A stretch of DNA of 7,713 nt from contig CAMWLD010000097.1 in NCBI GenBank assembly GCA_947175005.1, forward strand, positions 1 to 7,713. Reading direction: 5' to 3'. This DNA comes from an uncultured Ruminococcus sp. (GTDB lineage: Bacteria > Bacillota > Clostridia > Oscillospirales > Ruminococcaceae). This document shows, one piece after another, positions 3,877 to 7,713 of the stretch. Position 1 is the first letter of the stretch. Each line of letters opens with the position of its first letter. The position numbers were made by a program, and so were the translations under genes. The notes under the pieces are model-generated. The model did no database searches and had not been told where the DNA came from. It worked only from the letters and a program-made list of their open reading frames with translations.

Positions 3877-6747
3877 ATGGATACGAAAAAAATAAAGCTT
3901 ATCCCCACGGAAAAGGACTATATTTCAAGCGCGGTGATTAAGCGCATTCCCGAGACTGCGGCGGCGCAGGTAAAGCTCTTTGACGGGGCTATTGCCAAGA
4001 TAATGAAGCAGCTGGAGAAAACCTGGGTGAAGTTTGCGGATAAGGATATTTGGTTCAATACGGCTGTAAGCGGCATTTTCCCAAATCTTGACACCTTTAA
4101 GGTCTCCAGGCAGAATATTTTCTTTTCCTATGTGGAGAGCAAGTTCAACCGCTCATTTGAGGGGTATGAGGGAACGCTGATGACCTTGGTGGAACTGCGC
4201 GCTTCGGAGGTCCACAAGCTGCATAAATTCGACAAGTGCCTTTTTGCCTACAAGGAAAACGGCATTGTCAAGGCGGCAGATATTACAGGCAACGAGACTT
4301 ATTCCTTTAACACGGCAAATCATCAGGAGGCGGCGTGCATACCGTCTTTGCGGTTTACAAAGAAAAACGGTCTGCCGCTGACGGGGGAAGAAATTATAAT
4401 GGTTTTCTTGGACAAGGAGCTTACGCCTGCGGGACTGACCCCCGAGGAGGCGGACAGCTTTTCCGACCTTATTTCCCTGTACAAGGCGGACAGGGGGTAT
4501 GTGGGTATTTCCGCCGAGGGGCATATTTCCTTTGATACGGAGAAAATCGCCGAGGATATCAAGTCGGGCGAATTCACGGGAAGCATTAACGGTCTGGACT
4601 TTTCCATGGACACTCTTCTTGCGGTGAACAGGATAAAGGCCGATGATGATTTTACGGCGGCGTTAAAGCTAAGTCTTTTATGCTGCGACAAGCGGCGGGC
4701 GGATATTGACCCTTATGATGACAAGCTTTTATCCGATCCTAACCGCGGACACTGGGAATTATGGACGGACGGGAATCCCGAGGAGGACTGCGAATATGCC
4801 ATTGAAATTTCCGAGCCTCTTATTGCCCGCAACCCTGCGGCGGACATTGTAAAGGACGGCGTTATTGCCATTGATTTCGGTACTAAGAGCACGGTCGTAG
4901 TCTATCAGAAGCGTTCGGAGCACACGCTGCCTATGGCGATAGGCACGGGGCGTTTAAGTGAAGCGGACAGGGCGGAGCATTACGAAAACCCGACGGTAAT
5001 GGAATTTGCCGATCTGGAGGATTTTCTTGCAAAATATCGGGCGAGATTCGGGAGACCCGAGACCCTTTGGGAAGATCTGCCCGTTTCCCATGCGGCTTAT
5101 TCGGATATGATGAGAAGCTCAAGCAGGGATTATTACTCGTTCTTCTGCGATTTAAAGCAGTGGGCGGGGGACGGGAATATGTCTCTCAGGATTTGCGACA
5201 GGAAGGGCGGGGAATATCTGCTGCCCCCTTATATGAGCGACGACCCTGCGGCTTTTGACCCTATAGAGCTTTATGCCTATTACATCGGGCTTTATATAAA
5301 CAATATGCGAAACGGGATATACCTGGATTATTATCTGTCGTTCCCCATTACCTTTGAAAAGGCGGTAAGGGAGAAGATAACCGCTGCTTTTGAACGGGGG
5401 ATAATGAAAACTCTGCCCCAGACGGTGGCGGAGGACGAGGAGATAATGAGCGACTTCAGGGTGGACGGTTCGGTGAGCGAGCCGGCGGCTTATGCGGTGT
5501 GCGCTATGGAGGAATACAGGGTATATCCGCAGAATGATGAGGAATTCCATTACGGTATTTTCGATTTCGGCGGCGGCACGGCGGATTTTGATTTCGGCGT
5601 GGTGACGGTTTCCAAAAAGCGGAAATTTGATTATACTATAGAAAATTACGGCTCGGGAGGGGACAGGTATCTTGGGGGCGAAAACCTGCTGGAGCTTATG
5701 GCGGTTACTGTTTTCCGCAATAATTATTCCACGCTGGTGGAGAATAAGATAACGTTCACGCTGCCCCCGCGGTGCGAGGAATTTGCCGGCTCGGCGGCGG
5801 TAACGGCGCAGTCAAGAGAAGCACAGGCGAATATGCGCCATTTAATGGAGGCACTGCGGCCTTTGTGGGAGGACACAAGGGACGGGATTGACGATTTTGA
5901 CAGGGGAGTTCTGCGGGTCGATCTTTTTGACAAGGACGGGGATATGCTGCCGAGATTTGAGCTTAATGTTAATGATGAGGAGTTAACGGAGCTTATAAGG
6001 GAAAATATTTCGGGGGGCATTGACAATTTCTTTACGTCTATGAGCCTTGCTTACACGGCGGACAATGCTTCGGTGCCAACGGAAGTGAACATTATGCTGG
6101 CGGGAAATTCCTGCCGCAAGAGAATGGTCACGGAAATATTCAGGGAAAAATTTGACGAGGGTGCAAACAAGCTGCGGCAGGCTTTGGGAATGGATATTGA
6201 TGTGCAGTTCAATCTGTTCCCGCCTCTTGGGACGGAGAGCGCCTGCGAGCTTATGGAAAGCAAGGGGATAGACCCCCACAGGGGCAGTCTCGAGCACCCC
6301 ACGGGGAAAACGGGAGTTGCGTTCGGACTTATAAAATGCCGCAAGGGCGGTGTTATAGAGCGGCGCGAGCTTAGCGCAAAGAATGACGAGATACCGTTCA
6401 AGTATTTCATAGGGTTCAACAAGCGCGGGCGGTTTACGGTGCTTGACAGCGGCGGCAGCCCCATGAGCCTCAGCGGCAGACCCGATTACAATGTTTGGTA
6501 CAACTTTACCGACGCGGACGAGGATACCTTTGAGGTTTACTACTCGCCATTGCCCGACGCGGTGAACAACAACATTCCTATTGAAAAGGTAATGAAAAAG
6601 AAGTGCAGGCTGAATGTGGTTTACGAAAAGGCCTGTGTATATGTGCGGGCGATCGGGCCGAAAACGCTGCAATATGTGGCGGCTACGGAAAACGGGATAA
6701 CCTTTGACACGTATCTTAGCAAGATAATGACGATAGAACTTAAATAG
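3877..6747 (+). CDS. Hsp70/actin-fold ATPase with novel N-terminal domain and no canonical substrate domain
   Basis: A 956-residue soluble protein with an Hsp70-type ATPase in its middle. Seen in order: phosphate-1 loop AIDFGTKSTVVV (331-342, Asp333); NPTVMEF (371-377), matching the TPSxxxF segment; FFCDLKQWAG (422-431) with Lys427 where DnaK has Lys70; YLSFPITFEKAVREK (486-500); SEPAAYA (534-540) with Glu535; phosphate-2 loop IFDFGGGTADFDFG (561-574) with Asp563, Thr568 and Asp570; GGDRYLGGENL (594-604); adenosine motif IMLAGNSCR (739-747); VAFGL (814-818). The catalytic residues appear intact, so ATP hydrolysis is likely. Two parts differ from DnaK: about 325 residues precede the ATPase and match no family I recognise, and the last ~135 residues replace the substrate-binding domain, without a DVLLLD-type linker. 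AGGAG 9 nt upstream supports the start. The GrpE-like gene lies 265 bp upstream. The role is unknown; a specialised chaperone or an ATP-driven assembly factor are both possible. Confidence 0.85.
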   Translation: MDTKKIKLIPTEKDYISSAVIKRIPETAAAQVKLFDGAIAKIMKQLEKTWVKFADKDIWFNTAVSGIFPNLDTFKVSRQNIFFSYVESKFNRSFEGYEGTLMTLVELRASEVHKLHKFDKCLFAYKENGIVKAADITGNETYSFNTANHQEAACIPSLRFTKKNGLPLTGEEIIMVFLDKELTPAGLTPEEADSFSDLISLYKADRGYVGISAEGHISFDTEKIAEDIKSGEFTGSINGLDFSMDTLLAVNRIKADDDFTAALKLSLLCCDKRRADIDPYDDKLLSDPNRGHWELWTDGNPEEDCEYAIEISEPLIARNPAADIVKDGVIAIDFGTKSTVVVYQKRSEHTLPMAIGTGRLSEADRAEHYENPTVMEFADLEDFLAKYRARFGRPETLWEDLPVSHAAYSDMMRSSSRDYYSFFCDLKQWAGDGNMSLRICDRKGGEYLLPPYMSDDPAAFDPIELYAYYIGLYINNMRNGIYLDYYLSFPITFEKAVREKITAAFERGIMKTLPQTVAEDEEIMSDFRVDGSVSEPAAYAVCAMEEYRVYPQNDEEFHYGIFDFGGGTADFDFGVVTVSKKRKFDYTIENYGSGGDRYLGGENLLELMAVTVFRNNYSTLVENKITFTLPPRCEEFAGSAAVTAQSREAQANMRHLMEALRPLWEDTRDGIDDFDRGVLRVDLFDKDGDMLPRFELNVNDEELTELIRENISGGIDNFFTSMSLAYTADNASVPTEVNIMLAGNSCRKRMVTEIFREKFDEGANKLRQALGMDIDVQFNLFPPLGTESACELMESKGIDPHRGSLEHPTGKTGVAFGLIKCRKGGVIERRELSAKNDEIPFKYFIGFNKRGRFTVLDSGGSPMSLSGRPDYNVWYNFTDADEDTFEVYYSPLPDAVNNNIPIEKVMKKKCRLNVVYEKACVYVRAIGPKTLQYVAATENGITFDTYLSKIMTIELK

Positions 6748-6782
6748 TTTTTGAATGCCTTTTATAAAACGGGGGATATTTT

Positions 6783-7349
6783 ATGGGCAGGGACGGTAAG
6801 GAAAAAATCAGGAGAAAAGGGCGGGACGGCCTCGGGCAGGACGGGGCGATAACGGCGTCTGTTGTACTGTGCGTTTTTGCGGCGGTCATGGCGGCGGCAG
6901 GAGGATATCTGACGGAGACGGGCAGCGAGGAAAGTGTGCCTGTGATAGTGGACATTATTGAGGAGACCTCGGCTGCAAAGGCTCAAACTGCTGCAAGGGG
7001 CGGCGCAAAAGATGATGTTGAGATCATTGATGATGTGGTAGAGGCGGTCACGTCGGTTATTGACGGCGGTGAGGCGGGCGGCGAAACCGCGTCTGCCGCA
7101 ACATTGGCGGGCATTGCCGCCGCAGACATTGCTGCCGAAGCGGAAAGAGCCGGCGGTGATGAGCTTATCAATATCAACACTGCAACGGCAAAGGAGCTGG
7201 AGAGCCTTTACGGTATCGGTGAAAAGCTGGCAGATGCGATAATTGAGTACAGGGAAGAACAGCCCTTTGAGACTATTGAAGATATTATGAAGGTCAAGGG
7301 AATAGGCGCGGGGAAATTTGATAAGATAAAAGACAGTATAACCTGTTGA
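6783..7349 (+). CDS. Membrane-anchored helix-hairpin-helix protein, ComEA-like
   Basis: A 188-residue protein with a basic cytoplasmic start (MGRDGKEKIRRKGR), one membrane segment (about 22-42), a long Ala/Glu/Asp-rich linker (about 45-125) and a C-terminal tandem helix-hairpin-helix domain (about 128-186). The domain begins with ININTATAKELESL, the usual ComEA opening, and has both hairpins, YGIGEKLA (143-150) and VKGIGAGKF (171-179). ComEA captures DNA on the outer face of the membrane during natural transformation, and this topology would put the HhH domain outside the cell. Gram-positive ComEA normally has an SLBB domain between membrane segment and HhH; none is recognisable here. The usual neighbour comEC is not in view either. 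GGGGGA (6771-6776) lies 6 nt before the ATG, and only 35 bp separate it from the ATPase gene, so the two are probably co-transcribed. HhH homology is firm; a role in DNA uptake is inference. Confidence 0.85.
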   Translation: MGRDGKEKIRRKGRDGLGQDGAITASVVLCVFAAVMAAAGGYLTETGSEESVPVIVDIIEETSAAKAQTAARGGAKDDVEIIDDVVEAVTSVIDGGEAGGETASAATLAGIAAADIAAEAERAGGDELININTATAKELESLYGIGEKLADAIIEYREEQPFETIEDIMKVKGIGAGKFDKIKDSITC

Positions 7350-7376
7350 GCGGTAAAAGAAGATTTTTATAGTGCA

Positions 7377-7409
7377 TATTGCTGTAAAAATTCTCTTTTT
7401 ACGGCAATA
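7377..7409 (+). terminator. Strong hairpin after the HhH gene, probable terminator
   Basis: TATTGCTGTAAAAA (7377-7390) pairs with TTTTTACGGCAATA (7396-7409) over 14 bp with a single T-G pair and the loop TTCTC. The T-run that follows is poor (ATCTGACTTATTTT), so release may be partial. The T-run inside the 3' arm could contribute. Position, 27 nt after the stop and before the next promoters, fits the end of the operon. Confidence 0.55.
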
Positions 7410-7452
7410 ATCTGACTTATTTTACAAATCGGAAAAAGTTTTGAAAAACCCC

Positions 7453-7481
7453 TTGACAAGGTCGGAAAAATATGTTAGAAT
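7453..7481 (+). promoter_or_regulatory. Tandem stable-RNA promoter P1
   Basis: TTGACA (7453-7458), a 17-nt spacer and TAGAAT (7476-7481), with an extended -10 TG at 7473-7474. The upstream AAAAAGTTTTGAAAAA (7433-7448) is an A/T-tract suited to an UP element. Confidence 0.8.
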
Positions 7482-7565
7482 AATAAAGCTGTCGGACAGG
7501 AAGCGGAAGCTTATGTAGGCGGCAAAAATATCACAAAATTTTTTGAAAAAAGTTTTGAAAAAGAC

Positions 7566-7594
7566 TTGACAAACGGAAAAAGATGTGATATAAT
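7566..7594 (+). promoter_or_regulatory. Tandem stable-RNA promoter P2
   Basis: TTGACA (7566-7571), a 17-nt spacer and TATAAT (7589-7594), with an extended -10 TG at 7586-7587. The same 16-base A/T-tract as at P1 recurs at 7547-7562. P2 lies 113 bp after P1 and repeats its layout, so the pair probably arose by duplication. Confidence 0.85.
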
Positions 7595-7713
7595 AAAATA
7601 TGTCGCTAAATGCGGCGTGCGAATTCTGACGGAATTTGGATTTTGGAAGAATTTGTCTGAGGAATCTTGAAAATTGAACAGAGAAGCTAAGGAAAGCAAA
7701 GAATTAAAACGAC
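7595..7713 (+). ncRNA. Leader of a probable rRNA operon (cut by window edge)
   Basis: The sequence after P2 has no reading frame with a ribosome binding site. It contains a small dyad (AATTC-N5-GAATT, 7622-7636) followed by a boxA-like element. Two strong tandem extended -10 promoters, a leader and boxA are the usual entry to a 16S rRNA gene in Firmicutes. The mature 16S start is not in the window, so another stable RNA cannot be excluded. Confidence 0.6.
7663..7680 (+). promoter_or_regulatory. boxA-like antitermination sequence
   Basis: AATCTTGAAAATTGAACA resembles the CTTTGAAAACT boxA core of Firmicutes rRNA leaders, where NusB and S10 load to prevent premature termination. It is the best single indication that an rRNA operon follows. 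Confidence 0.6.

Noticed and set aside
5983..6672. Minus-strand 229-residue reading frame opposite the Hsp70-like gene
   Set aside because: An antisense shadow: the rightward frame carries clear ATPase motifs, and the minus frame shows no domain or ribosome binding site.
1..7713. CRISPR array, toxin-antitoxin pair, phage genes or tRNA
   Set aside because: No regularly spaced repeats, no paired small genes with toxin motifs, no phage structural or integrase genes, and no cloverleaf with a TTCGANTC-type arm were found.

Overview
The window looks like chromosomal DNA of a gut-type Clostridia bacterium, probably an Oscillospiraceae/Ruminococcus relative. The reasons are GC-rich genes separated by very AT-rich gaps, strong G-rich ribosome binding sites, near-consensus sigma-A promoters, a lipoprotein with a Thr/Glu/Pro-rich linker, a short DUF4250-type protein, and what looks like the leader of an rRNA operon at the right edge. 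The genus is an inference; no taxonomic marker is present in full.

Layout. Left, on the minus strand: the 5' part of a lipoprotein gene (1-242, cut by the window edge) lies downstream of a CNNM/CorC-type membrane protein gene with a CBS pair (337-1665). The latter appears to be read from a consensus promoter at 1887-1915, which leaves a leader of about 215 nt. A stretch of about 780 bp (1666-2450) then has no convincing gene. From its right end a consensus promoter (2361-2389) reads rightward into a 62-residue DUF4250-like gene (2451-2639). Directly at that stop codon begins a 239-bp AT-rich element (2640-2878) with 26-bp near-perfect terminal inverted repeats. It carries its own minus-strand promoter and internal dyads, and looks like a small non-autonomous repeat or MITE.

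The core of the window is a rightward set of three genes. The first (2898-3611) encodes a coiled-coil protein whose last ~50 residues match the GrpE beta-domain pattern. The second (3877-6747) encodes a 956-residue Hsp70/actin-fold ATPase with all the main nucleotide-binding signatures, but with a ~325-residue N-terminal domain placed ahead of the ATPase and no canonical Hsp70 substrate-binding domain after it. The third (6783-7349) encodes a membrane-anchored helix-hairpin-helix protein of the ComEA type lacking the usual SLBB domain. I read the first two as a divergent nucleotide-exchange-factor/Hsp70 pair, and this is the most likely place for an undescribed system. No J-domain partner is in view. 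The 265-bp gap between the pair holds several dyads and a possible promoter, so the ATPase gene may be regulated separately. The HhH gene follows after 35 bp and is probably co-transcribed with the ATPase gene.

At the right end a strong hairpin (7377-7409) separates this set from two tandem extended -10 promoters 113 bp apart (7453-7481 and 7566-7594) and a boxA-like sequence (7663-7680). This is the arrangement expected just ahead of a 16S rRNA gene, which would begin beyond the window.
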